From JAGVSV01 sp040766135 (GTDB taxonomy: Bacteria > Bacillota > Clostridia > Christensenellales > Aristaeellaceae), in assembly GCA_040766135.1 (NCBI GenBank), contig JAXGRA010000005.1, positions 85,432-149,431 of the forward strand: a DNA stretch of 64,000 nucleotides, written 5' to 3'. Positions within the stretch are counted from its first letter, which is position 1, and each line of letters begins with the position of its first letter. The translations under genes and the position numbers were made by a program. Below are positions 45,042 to 53,387 of this stretch, piece by piece. The notes beneath the pieces were generated by a model that was given only the letters and a program-made list of their open reading frames with translations, did not search any database and was not told where the DNA came from.

Positions 45042-46709
45042 ATGCAGGATATTCAGATCGCCCAGGCTGCCGATATGTGGCCCATTGCCAAAATAGCGCA
45101 GAAGGCCGGTATTCCGGAGGAAGTATTATCGCCCTATGGGCGCTATATTGCCAAGGTAGACCCATTAGCCTATGCGGACAAAGCGCTCAAGGCCAAATTG
45201 GTGCTGGTCACCGCCATTACCCCCACGCCCGCCGGCGAGGGCAAGACCACGGTGAGCATTGCACTGGCCGATGGTCTCACGCGCACGGGGCGCAAGGCCA
45301 TGCTGGCCCTGCGCGAGCCGTCATTGGGCCCGGTGTTTGGCATGAAGGGCGGGGCAACGGGCGGCGGGTATGCGCAGGTGCTGCCCATGGAAAATATCAA
45401 CCTGCACTTTACCGGCGACCTGCACGCCATTACCGCGGCCAACAACCTGCTGGCTGCGATGGTGGACAACCATATCCAGCAGGGCAACCAGCTGGGCATT
45501 GACCCGCGCAAAATCATGATCCGCCGCTGCATGGACGTCAACGACCGGCAGCTGCGCAGCATTGTCAGCGGTTTGGGCGGCACGGCCAACGGCATGCCGC
45601 GCGAGGATGGCTTTGACATCACGGCGGCCAGCCAGGTCATGGCTACTTTTTGCATGGCGGCGGATTTGACCGACCTGCATGACCGGCTGTCACGCATTGT
45701 GGTAGCCCGCACCTATGACAACAAGCTGGTCACGTGTGCGGATATTGGGGCTGCAGGTGCCATGTGTGCGCTGCTACGCGACGCCATGATGCCCAACCTG
45801 GTTCAGACCATCGACCATACGCCCTGCCTGATGCATGGTGGGCCCTTTGCCAACATTGCCCATGGCTGCAACAGCGTGATCGCCACCACCTTAGCCATGA
45901 AAATGGCGGACTATGTGGTGACCGAGGCCGGCTTTGGTGCCGATCTGGGTGCAGAGAAGTTTATTGATATCAAATGCCGTGCCACCGGCCTGTGGCCGGA
46001 TTGTGTGGTGCTGGTGGCGACCATCCGGGCGCTCAAGCACCACGGCGGCGTCCTCAAGGATGACCTGAACAAGGAAAATGTGGACGCGCTGAATATCGGC
46101 ATGGACAACCTGAAGCGCCACATCCGCAACGTGCGCGAGGTATGGGGCATCCAGCCGGTGGTGGCTGTTAATCGGTTTGCGTCCGACACCCAGGCTGAAA
46201 TTGATGCGCTCCTGGCTACCATGGCGCAGATGGGTGTGCCCTGTGCGTTGACCGAAGGCTGGGCCCAGGGCGGCGCAGGCGCGACCGAGCTGGCAGAATT
46301 GGTGGCGCAAGCCTGTAACAGCGGGCAAGCCCCCTCGCGGCAGTATACCTATGAAGCGGATGCATCGCTTCAGGAAAAGGTGGAAGCCGTGGCGCAGCGC
46401 GTATACGGCGCGGACGGAGTCACTTGGGCTGGAAAAACGCTGCAAATGCTCAAAGAATTGACCGACGAAGGCTATGGCAGCATGCCGGTGTGCATTGCCA
46501 AGACGCAGTATTCCTTCAGCGATGAGGCAAAGCTCATCAACGCACCGCAAGGCTTTGCCGTAACCATCCGGGACATCCGCCTGTCGGCAGGGGCCGGGTT
46601 TGTGGTGGCCTTTGCCGGGGATATCATTGCCATGCCCGGCTTGCCCAGGAAGCCGGCTGCGCTGAATGTAAGCGTCAGCCCCCAGGGCGTTATTTCAGGA
46701 TTGATGTAG
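45042..46709 (+). CDS. fhs: Formate--tetrahydrofolate ligase
   Basis: 555 residues, standard. ITPTPAGEGKTTVSIALADGL (P-loop-like), REPSLGPVFGMKGGATGGGYAQVLPMEDIN-like segment, LPGRKPAA-type end MPGLPRKPAALNV. It makes 10-formyl-THF from formate, THF and ATP, for purine synthesis or, in acetogens, carbon fixation. None of the other Wood-Ljungdahl genes is in the window, so only a general one-carbon role is supported. Confidence 0.96.
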   Translation: MQDIQIAQAADMWPIAKIAQKAGIPEEVLSPYGRYIAKVDPLAYADKALKAKLVLVTAITPTPAGEGKTTVSIALADGLTRTGRKAMLALREPSLGPVFGMKGGATGGGYAQVLPMENINLHFTGDLHAITAANNLLAAMVDNHIQQGNQLGIDPRKIMIRRCMDVNDRQLRSIVSGLGGTANGMPREDGFDITAASQVMATFCMAADLTDLHDRLSRIVVARTYDNKLVTCADIGAAGAMCALLRDAMMPNLVQTIDHTPCLMHGGPFANIAHGCNSVIATTLAMKMADYVVTEAGFGADLGAEKFIDIKCRATGLWPDCVVLVATIRALKHHGGVLKDDLNKENVDALNIGMDNLKRHIRNVREVWGIQPVVAVNRFASDTQAEIDALLATMAQMGVPCALTEGWAQGGAGATELAELVAQACNSGQAPSRQYTYEADASLQEKVEAVAQRVYGADGVTWAGKTLQMLKELTDEGYGSMPVCIAKTQYSFSDEAKLINAPQGFAVTIRDIRLSAGAGFVVAFAGDIIAMPGLPRKPAALNVSVSPQGVISGLM

Positions 46710-46717
46710 GAGGCCAT

Positions 46718-47209
46718 ATGAACGAGCTAAACCAACGTGTATTAGAGCTGCTGTGCCAGGATTGCCGCATGCCGGTATCGCGCATTGCCGTGATGTTGGG
46801 CGTGTCCGAAGAGGAAGTGGCTCGCGCCATCCAGGGCATGGAGGATGATCGCGTCATCGTGCAGTACCGCCCGGTGGTAGACTGGGATCAGACGCAGAAA
46901 ACCTTTGTGGAAGCGATGATTTCAGTCAAGGTCACCCCGCAGCGCGATCAAGGCTTTGACGCGATCGCCAAGCGAATCGGCGGCTTTGAAGAAGTGCGCA
47001 GTGTATTTTTAATGAGCGGTGCGTACGATCTGCTGTTGCTGTTAGAGGCCCCCACGCTGCGTGAACTGGCCTATTTTGTCAGCGAAAAGCTAAGCACGCT
47101 GGATACCGTGACTGCTACGTCCACCAGCTTTGTGTTAAAGCGCTACAAGCAGGATGGCGTCATCTTTGGGCAAAAGATGGAAGATCAAAGGCTGGTGATC
47201 TCTCCGTGA
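46718..47209 (+). CDS. Lrp/AsnC family transcriptional regulator
   Basis: 163 residues. An AsnC-type helix-turn-helix (VLELLCQDCRMPVSRIAVMLGVSEEEV) and a RAM ligand-binding domain (EAMISVKVTPQRDQGFD, GAYDLLLLLEA). The stop overlaps the aminotransferase start (GTGA). The pairing matches alaR-alaT of Bacillus, where the regulator controls alanine transaminase; I infer a similar role. Confidence 0.88.
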   Translation: MNELNQRVLELLCQDCRMPVSRIAVMLGVSEEEVARAIQGMEDDRVIVQYRPVVDWDQTQKTFVEAMISVKVTPQRDQGFDAIAKRIGGFEEVRSVFLMSGAYDLLLLLEAPTLRELAYFVSEKLSTLDTVTATSTSFVLKRYKQDGVIFGQKMEDQRLVISP

Positions 47210-48381
47210 GGGAATTTACCATGAACCCTTTGGTGGAGGCCGTCCCGCCCAGCGGTATCCGCAAGTTCTTTGACATCGCAGGCGGTATTGAGGACGTGAT
47301 TTCCTTAGGCATTGGCGAGCCGGATTTTGTTACGCCTTACCACATCCGCAGCGCGGTCATCGACAGCCTGATGGACGGCCAGACGCAGTACACAGCCAAC
47401 TATGGCATGATTGAACTGCGCCGGGAGATTGCACACTATTTGTCCGCGCGCTTTGGCGTGCACTATGACGCTGAAAACGAGGTGCTGGTTACCGTAGGCG
47501 CCAGCGAGGCCATCGACATGGTCATGCGCGGCCTGCTTGCGCCCGGTGATGAAGTGATATTGCCCGATCCGGGCTATGTCAGCTACCAGCCCTGCGTCCA
47601 GTTTGCAGGCGGTACGCCGGTGGTGGTGCCCACGGATAGCAATAATGGCTTTATGGTTACGCCAGAGACGCTGGAAAAGGCCATCACGGACAAGACCAAG
47701 GCCGTGTTCCTGGCTTACCCCTGCAACCCCACGGGCGCAGTGATGCCGCTTGATACCATGCAGGCCATTGCCGATATTGTCATCCGGCATGATCTGCTGA
47801 TGATTGTTGACGATATTTACATCGAGCTGGTGTATGACGGTTTCCGGCAGGAGAGCTTTGCTTCGCTGCCTGGCATGCGCGAGCGCACCATTCTGATCAA
47901 CGGCTTCAGCAAATCGTTTGCCATGACGGGTTTCCGGGTAGGGTATGTATGCGCGCCGGAATGGCTGCTCAAAAATCCGGCCAAAATACACCAGTATGCT
48001 ATTATGTGCGCCAGCCGCGCCTCGCAGGTTGGGGCCATTCAGGCCTTAAAACAGGGACGGCTGGACAACTACCGCGACATTGAAACCATGCGCCAAAGCT
48101 ATGACCAGCGGCGGCGGCTGATGTATAAGGCCTTTACCGACATGGGGCTGCCCTGTGTGGAGCCCAGGGGCGCGTTTTATATGTTTCCGTCCATTGCCGC
48201 CACCGGCATGGACAGCGATACTTTCTGTGAGCACCTGCTCAAGGAGCAGGCCGTGGTGTGCATACCGGGCACTGCCTTTGGGGCCTGCGGCGAAGGATAT
48301 ATCCGCTGCTGCTATGCCACCAGCGTAGACAAAATGAGCGAGGCGTTTGACCGTATGCACGCCTTCCTGAAGGGTAAATAA
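47206..48381 (+). CDS. Pyridoxal-phosphate aminotransferase, class I/II
   Basis: 391 residues from a GTG, or 386 from the ATG at 47221. SGIRKFFDIA, SLGIGEPDF, YPCNPTGAVM, VDDIYIEL and the PLP lysine in LINGFSKSFAMTGFRVGY are present. An alanine or aromatic transaminase is likely (AlaT/PatA type). It is coupled to the Lrp-type regulator by a 4-nt overlap. Confidence 0.9.
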   Translation: MREFTMNPLVEAVPPSGIRKFFDIAGGIEDVISLGIGEPDFVTPYHIRSAVIDSLMDGQTQYTANYGMIELRREIAHYLSARFGVHYDAENEVLVTVGASEAIDMVMRGLLAPGDEVILPDPGYVSYQPCVQFAGGTPVVVPTDSNNGFMVTPETLEKAITDKTKAVFLAYPCNPTGAVMPLDTMQAIADIVIRHDLLMIVDDIYIELVYDGFRQESFASLPGMRERTILINGFSKSFAMTGFRVGYVCAPEWLLKNPAKIHQYAIMCASRASQVGAIQALKQGRLDNYRDIETMRQSYDQRRRLMYKAFTDMGLPCVEPRGAFYMFPSIAATGMDSDTFCEHLLKEQAVVCIPGTAFGACGEGYIRCCYATSVDKMSEAFDRMHAFLKGK

Positions 48382-48391
48382 GGAGTATTTG

Positions 48392-49549
48392 ATGCGACTA
48401 TCCCAGTTCCTGGTATTGTTGCTGGCGCTGCTGCTGGCGGGCGCACCTGTTGCGATGGCCGATGAGGAAGTGTCCATCCAAGAGGTGTTTCCGCAGCCCA
48501 ACGCTACCGAACAACCGCTGCAAACATCTTCCAACGCTGAAGAAGTGCCGGACATCCCCGTTGCTACCGAGGAGCCCGTGATCGAAACGCTGCCCGACGG
48601 CAGTGTGGAGATTACCATTTCTGCGGTGGGCGATATCACCATTGGCGGCGATGTGCGCAAGCGCAACAATATTTTTGAAAACGAACTGCGCAAGCAGGGC
48701 GGAGACCTGTCGTTTGTGATGCGCAATGTACGCGACCTGCTGTCCCAGGATGATCTGACCATTGGCAACTTTGAAAGCACGCTGACCACCGCGCCGGTGT
48801 ACAAAACCAACAACCAGTTTGTGTTTTCCGCGCCGCCGGAATATGTGGAGATCCTTAAAGACGGCAGTTTTGAGGCCGTTTCGTTTGAAAACAACCATAC
48901 CATGGACCATGGTGAGCAGGGGCACAAGGAAACCACCGATACCCTGACCGAAGCCGGCATCGTGTGGAGTACGGCCGAGCAGATGGGTGAGTTTGAAGTA
49001 AAAGGCGTCAAGATCGCCATGCTGTCCTACTGGCACCTGCGTGAGCGCATGGAGCGAATGTATACAGAGGTGCCGGCCAAGATTGCGGAAATCCGTCCGG
49101 CCTATGACCTGATTATCGTCAGCTATCATTGGGGAGAGGAATTGGATTACTATCCCAACAAAAACCAGCAGAAAATGGGCAAACTGACCATTGATGCCGG
49201 TGCCGACCTTGTCCTGGGACATCACAGCCACCGCATCAACCCCATTGAGGAATACAATGGCAAGTACATCGTCTATTCGCTGGGCAATTTCAGCTTTTCC
49301 GGCAACAACAAGCCCAGCGACATGAGCACGTTTATCTTCCAAATCCGTTTCCGTATCAAGGACGGCGAGGTGCTGTCCTCGGCGTTCCGTATCATTCCGG
49401 CCCGGATTTCTTCCAAACGCGATTATAATGACTTTGCGCCCACGCCGTTTACCGATCAGACGCTGATTGATAACGTTATCCAGATGCTTGTGCGCAACGG
49501 CAAGCACATCGACAACCCTGTGGCATCCTACCCGGTGGACTGGGAGTAA
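48392..49549 (+). CDS. CapA family (PGA_cap) secreted metallophosphatase-like protein
   Basis: 385 residues from the ATG at 48392 with GGAG 6 nt upstream. A signal peptide covers residues 1-25. A Glu/Pro/Thr-rich spacer (25-68) is followed by the metallophosphoesterase-like fold: VGDITIGGDV, GNFESTLT, SFENNHTMDHG, VSYHWGEE and LGHHSHRI. It resembles poly-gamma-glutamate synthesis protein CapA/PgsA. No other capsule genes are next to it, so the role is unsettled. Confidence 0.85.
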   Translation: MRLSQFLVLLLALLLAGAPVAMADEEVSIQEVFPQPNATEQPLQTSSNAEEVPDIPVATEEPVIETLPDGSVEITISAVGDITIGGDVRKRNNIFENELRKQGGDLSFVMRNVRDLLSQDDLTIGNFESTLTTAPVYKTNNQFVFSAPPEYVEILKDGSFEAVSFENNHTMDHGEQGHKETTDTLTEAGIVWSTAEQMGEFEVKGVKIAMLSYWHLRERMERMYTEVPAKIAEIRPAYDLIIVSYHWGEELDYYPNKNQQKMGKLTIDAGADLVLGHHSHRINPIEEYNGKYIVYSLGNFSFSGNNKPSDMSTFIFQIRFRIKDGEVLSSAFRIIPARISSKRDYNDFAPTPFTDQTLIDNVIQMLVRNGKHIDNPVASYPVDWE

Positions 49550-49564
49550 AGGAAAGGGGTAAAC

Positions 49565-50476
49565 ATGCGCGCCCGCATCGTATTTGCCTGGGATACGCCC
49601 CGTGCCCGCAGCCTGCAAGCACAGGTGCAGCAGGTGCTGTCGGATGTGGCGGTAGCCTTTGGGCATTCCTTTGTGATGAAGGATGAGCGCATGGGCGCGG
49701 CCTCGGTGGAGGCCTATGGCAGCGCCATGACGGTGGAAACCGTTGAAGCCTGTCAGGAAGCCGATGCGACATTGGCCGTGCTGACCCATCCCGATGGCTT
49801 ATTGGAATTGGCGCAGGGTCTTTCATGCGTGCTGGCCTGTCATCTGTATCATCAGTGGCCTGTGAGCGGCGGTGTTCCGCTGGCATCGGGCCTGATGCCT
49901 CAGGGCGTGATTTGCTACCCCTTATATGCGGATGAACGCCTGCGCGATGCGGCGGAGCTGGCCTACGCGCTGTCCGGGCATGGCCGTGTGCGGGAAATTC
50001 CCTTTGACGGCAGCTTGCGCGAAAACTGGCTGGCAGCCACGCAGGCGCTGTCCGCGCGCTATACCACCACGTTGCCCGTGCAAGTTACGCTTAACGATGT
50101 GCTGGCTTCTTTGATTGCCGACCCCACGGGCTTAGGCGTAGTATTTGCCAAGCCGCAGGCCGCGCAAACACTAGCCGCTACGGCTGATGCGCTGTGCGGT
50201 GGCCTGCCCGGACATCAGCGCTTTATGGGGGACAAGTGCCTGCATGCGTATGTGGACAGCCAGGCCGGTGTGAACAGCCTGTCGCCCAGCGCGCTGGCTG
50301 CCGCCGCCAATCTCCTGCGCACCTCGCTCAATTTGGTGCGCGAGGCGGACTGTGTGCTGGCTGCCACCGCCAATGTACAACAAACCGCCCCGGAGGGCGG
50401 CCTGGATATCGATGCGTGGGAGCGTATCAGCCAACAAATCGCGTTGGCGGGGGAATTGCTGCACCCCAAGGGCTAA
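49565..50476 (+). CDS. Degenerate isocitrate/isopropylmalate dehydrogenase-like protein
   Basis: 303 residues, about 50 short of LeuB. The fold can be followed: GSAMTVETVEACQEADATL equals the LeuB strand before the nucleotide loop. LPVQVTLNDVLASLIADPTGLGV corresponds to the NLFGDILSDE segment, and HAYVDSQAGVNSLSPSALAAAANLLRTSL to HGSAPDIAGKNIANP and the following helix. The metal-binding Asp cluster and the NAD-loop HGSAPDIAG are not conserved. It is probably not a dehydrogenase; a binding or structural role is inferred. RBS AAAGGGG precedes the ATG. Confidence 0.55.
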   Translation: MRARIVFAWDTPRARSLQAQVQQVLSDVAVAFGHSFVMKDERMGAASVEAYGSAMTVETVEACQEADATLAVLTHPDGLLELAQGLSCVLACHLYHQWPVSGGVPLASGLMPQGVICYPLYADERLRDAAELAYALSGHGRVREIPFDGSLRENWLAATQALSARYTTTLPVQVTLNDVLASLIADPTGLGVVFAKPQAAQTLAATADALCGGLPGHQRFMGDKCLHAYVDSQAGVNSLSPSALAAAANLLRTSLNLVREADCVLAATANVQQTAPEGGLDIDAWERISQQIALAGELLHPKG

Positions 50477-50483
50477 TCAATCA

Positions 50484-51572
50484 TCAGGGATTATGATTGG
50501 ATGCGCCAAAGGAGCGGGCCACGGCCTCGGCTCCTTTTGTCATGCGCACGCTGCAATCGTTCAGCACCCATACGGCCTCCACGCCCGGCAGCGATTCTAC
50601 AAAAGCCAGCCCCTCCTCAAAGGGCATCAGAAACACCGCTGTGGATAACAAGTCGGCGTAGCCCGAATGTTCCGTCAGGATGGAGACCGAGCGCATGTAA
50701 TGCGTAGGCATCAAGGTTTCCGGCGAGATGATGTGGTGATAGCGCACGCCGTCTATCTCCACATACCGCTGATAATCACCGCTGGTAACCACGGATAGAT
50801 CGTGCACAAACAGCGTTTCGATGATATCGCCCTGTGATTGCGCGACCACGCGGCCGTCCGGGTGCTGGATGGCGACCCCCCAGTTGTTGCGGCCATCCTT
50901 GGGCGAATGTCCGGTGCGTACGTTGCCGCCCGCGTTGATGATAAAGGATGGCATGGGCCCTTTGAGCAGTTGCTGCGCCACCAGCTCTGTTGCATAACCT
51001 TTGGCCGCGGCGCCCAAATCCAGCTGCAGGGCGGGGTCTGTGAACATAACCGTGCGGTTTTGCTTGTCCAGCACTACATCATCAATATCGGTATGCAGTG
51101 CGGCCTGTGATAGCGTCTGCATATCCGGCAGGCACGCGGCAGTGGGGGTGACCTCCGCTTTTTCACGCGCATCGTGCCATAGCGCCAGTACGTTGCCCAA
51201 GGCGATGTTGACGGTGTTGTGGAGTTTTGTCTGATGCTCCTTGCAGTACAGGATTAAATCAAACAACTCCTGCGGCACGGGCACCGGCTGCTGCGCAGCC
51301 TGTTCATTCAATGTGCGCAGGTTATTTACCCCTTCATACAGGTGATATTTATCAAACTGCTGATGCAGGTTTGTAAACAGCTCCTGTGCTTTGGCAGCCT
51401 CCTGGTCAAAGGTGGCCTGGTCGGGCGCATACCCGATGATGCTGATCACGGTATCAAACGTGCCAAAGAAGGACATGGAATATTTTTCGTATGTCGGTTC
51501 CTGCTTGCTCTGCGCCGAGCATCCGCTGATCATCAGCGCCAATACAAAAGGCAGGATGCGTTTTAGTTTCAT
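50484..51572 (-). CDS. apbE: FAD:protein FMN transferase (ApbE), lipoprotein
   Basis: 362 residues. Lipobox LMISGCSA gives a lipid-anchored N-terminus. MSFFGTFDTVISIIGY, LDLGAAAKGYATELV, FIINAGGNVRTG and DLSVVTSGDYQRYVEIDGVRYHHIISPETLMPT, listed in parts, are the ApbE motifs. It attaches FMN to Thr of Rnf/Nqr subunits or other flavoproteins outside the membrane. It lies downstream of era on the same strand. No rnf genes are in the window. Confidence 0.92.
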   Translation of the reverse strand: MKLKRILPFVLALMISGCSAQSKQEPTYEKYSMSFFGTFDTVISIIGYAPDQATFDQEAAKAQELFTNLHQQFDKYHLYEGVNNLRTLNEQAAQQPVPVPQELFDLILYCKEHQTKLHNTVNIALGNVLALWHDAREKAEVTPTAACLPDMQTLSQAALHTDIDDVVLDKQNRTVMFTDPALQLDLGAAAKGYATELVAQQLLKGPMPSFIINAGGNVRTGHSPKDGRNNWGVAIQHPDGRVVAQSQGDIIETLFVHDLSVVTSGDYQRYVEIDGVRYHHIISPETLMPTHYMRSVSILTEHSGYADLLSTAVFLMPFEEGLAFVESLPGVEAVWVLNDCSVRMTKGAEAVARSFGASNHNP

Positions 51573-51585
51573 ATGCGTTGCCTCG

Positions 51586-52482
51586 TTACTCGGTATAGCC
51601 TAAGGTTTTTAAATCCCGCGGGTTGTCGCGCCAGTCCGGGCGCACCTTAACAAACAGCTGCAGGTTGACCTGCGTACCCAGCAGGGCCTCAATGTCCTCG
51701 CGGGCTTGTATGCCAATGCGCTTGAGCATGCTGCCCTGTTTGCCAATAACGATGCGCTTGTGCCCCTCGCGCTCCACATACAGGTCGGCATGGATTTCGG
51801 TCAGCCCCTCGCGCGGCTGTGCAATGGAGATAATCTCCACCCCAATGCCGTGTGGGATTTCATCGCGCAGGTTGTACAGCGTCTTTTCGCGCACCAGTTC
51901 GGCGCAGATCTGCCGCTCGGATTGGTCTGTCCACATATCCTCTGGGAAATAGCGCGGCCCTTCAGGCAAATGCTTTGCAATTTCCTCCACCAAAGCGTCT
52001 ACACCATCGCCGGTGCGCGCGCTGATGGGGATGATGGCGGTGAGGTCATCGTCCTTAAATAAATCCATCAGCGGCAGCAGCGTTTGCGGGTGTACAGTGT
52101 CCACCTTGTTGATGGCCAGTATCCGGGGCAGTTTCTTTGCGCCCAAGCTTAGTAGGATGTTGCGGTCGCGCGCTCCGACGCTGGCGGCATCCACCATCAA
52201 TACCAGCACATCCATGCCCTGCATGGCATCCTGCACCGTTTTTTCCATATAATCGCCCAGCTTTGTACGCGGCTTGTGGATGCCGGGCGTATCTACAAAT
52301 ACCATTTGCCAGGCTTGCTTTTCATCAGTGCGTACACCCAACACACGGTTGCGCGTGGTCTGCGGGCGCGGGGACACGATGGACACCTTCTCGCCCACGA
52401 TGCGGTTAATCAGCGTGGATTTGCCCACATTGGGGCGGCCGATCACGGTGATGAAGCCGGAGCGGAATTTGCTGTCAGACAT
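51586..52482 (-). CDS. era: GTPase Era
   Basis: 298 residues from the ATG at 52482 with GGAAAGGA upstream. G1 GRPNVGKST, G3 DTPGIHKP, G4 NKVD and the C-terminal KH domain with VIGKQGSMLKRIG. It binds 16S rRNA 3' end and checks 30S assembly. A longer open frame upstream to 52635 has no family support. The gene follows the ybeY-cdd fusion by 2 bp. Confidence 0.95.
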   Translation of the reverse strand: MSDSKFRSGFITVIGRPNVGKSTLINRIVGEKVSIVSPRPQTTRNRVLGVRTDEKQAWQMVFVDTPGIHKPRTKLGDYMEKTVQDAMQGMDVLVLMVDAASVGARDRNILLSLGAKKLPRILAINKVDTVHPQTLLPLMDLFKDDDLTAIIPISARTGDGVDALVEEIAKHLPEGPRYFPEDMWTDQSERQICAELVREKTLYNLRDEIPHGIGVEIISIAQPREGLTEIHADLYVEREGHKRIVIGKQGSMLKRIGIQAREDIEALLGTQVNLQLFVKVRPDWRDNPRDLKTLGYTE

Positions 52483-52484
52483 GT

Positions 52485-53387
52485 TTATTCCTTTCCCAGT
52501 ATATCCTGGATGCCGCTTGCAGGGGAGAAGCTGTGGGGCAAAAGTTCCTGCAGTGTGGAATGGTCGGTTTGCCCGTCGCCCCAGGTGACCAGCACACGCA
52601 GGTCGGCGCAAAACTCCGACAGCACCTGGCGGCACGCGCCGCAGGGCCAGGGCGCGGATTTTTCAGCGGCAATGGCAATGGCCATAAAATCACGCGCGCC
52701 GCTGTGTACGGCGTTGAACACCGCTGTGCGCTCGGCGCAGTTGGTCAGCCCGTAGGACGCGTTTTCAATGTTGCTGCCCTGGTAGGTGCGGCCATCGGCG
52801 GCCAGCAGGCAGGCGCCCACCTTGTAGTGGGAATAAGGCGAATAGCTGCGCTGCATGGCCTCCCGTGCCAGCTGCAGCAGCTCCTCATCGGTGACCAGGT
52901 TGCCGGTGCGCGCCTCAACAAGCGCGGCTTCCTCCATGTTGCGCATGATGTCCTGCTCCTCTTTTGTGGTATGGTCATAGCCCATCAGATGAAACATGCC
53001 GTGGGCCAGCAGATAGCAGATTTCCCGCGCATCGGGGTGCCCATAGGTCAGGGCTTGTTCAGCTGCGCGTTCCAGTGAAATGACGATATCGCCTATATGC
53101 GCGGCACGCTCATCCGGATCCCAGCAGCGCTGCAGCCTGTCCTCAGCCATGCGTGCGGTGTGGCCGGAGGCATAGGGGATGCTGGGGAAACTTAGCACAT
53201 CGGTGGCCTTGTCCATGCCGCGGCGCATGCGATTGATATCCTGGATGCCCGCATCATCGGTCAATGTCAGCGTGGCATAACAAGGCAGCGTTACGCCCTC
53301 CAACGCAAGGCAGGCGCATGCTACCTGTGTCAGTTGTTCGGCCAGCGCATCGGCAACGGCCAAGCCGTCCAGCAGTATCAGCGTCAT
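52485..53387 (-). CDS. ybeY-cdd: Fused rRNA maturation RNase YbeY and cytidine deaminase
   Basis: 300 residues in one open frame. Residues 1 to about 165 are YbeY: LTLTDDAGIQDINRMRRGMDKATDVLSFP and the zinc site LLAHGMFHLMGYDHTTKEEQDIM, in parts. A short linker (about 165-178) leads to a complete cytidine deaminase (about 180-300): SPYSHYKVGACLL, NIENASYGLTNCAERTA and PCGACRQVLSEF supply the catalytic Glu and zinc ligands. YbeY processes 16S rRNA 3' ends; Cdd deaminates (deoxy)cytidine. In relatives the order is ybeY-dgkA-cdd-era as separate genes. I start at the ATG at 53387, which overlaps the pgpH stop by 4 nt; the longer frame to 53552 lacks support. Confidence 0.9.
   Translation of the reverse strand: MTLILLDGLAVADALAEQLTQVACACLALEGVTLPCYATLTLTDDAGIQDINRMRRGMDKATDVLSFPSIPYASGHTARMAEDRLQRCWDPDERAAHIGDIVISLERAAEQALTYGHPDAREICYLLAHGMFHLMGYDHTTKEEQDIMRNMEEAALVEARTGNLVTDEELLQLAREAMQRSYSPYSHYKVGACLLAADGRTYQGSNIENASYGLTNCAERTAVFNAVHSGARDFMAIAIAAEKSAPWPCGACRQVLSEFCADLRVLVTWGDGQTDHSTLQELLPHSFSPASGIQDILGKE

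Noticed and set aside
48398..49789. 463-codon antisense frame opposite the CapA-like gene
   Set aside because: His-rich nonsense-like composition with no domain; a shadow frame.
52483..52635. Upstream extension of era
   Set aside because: Encodes the end of cdd in another frame; the ATG at 52482 has a good ribosome binding site and family-like N-terminus.
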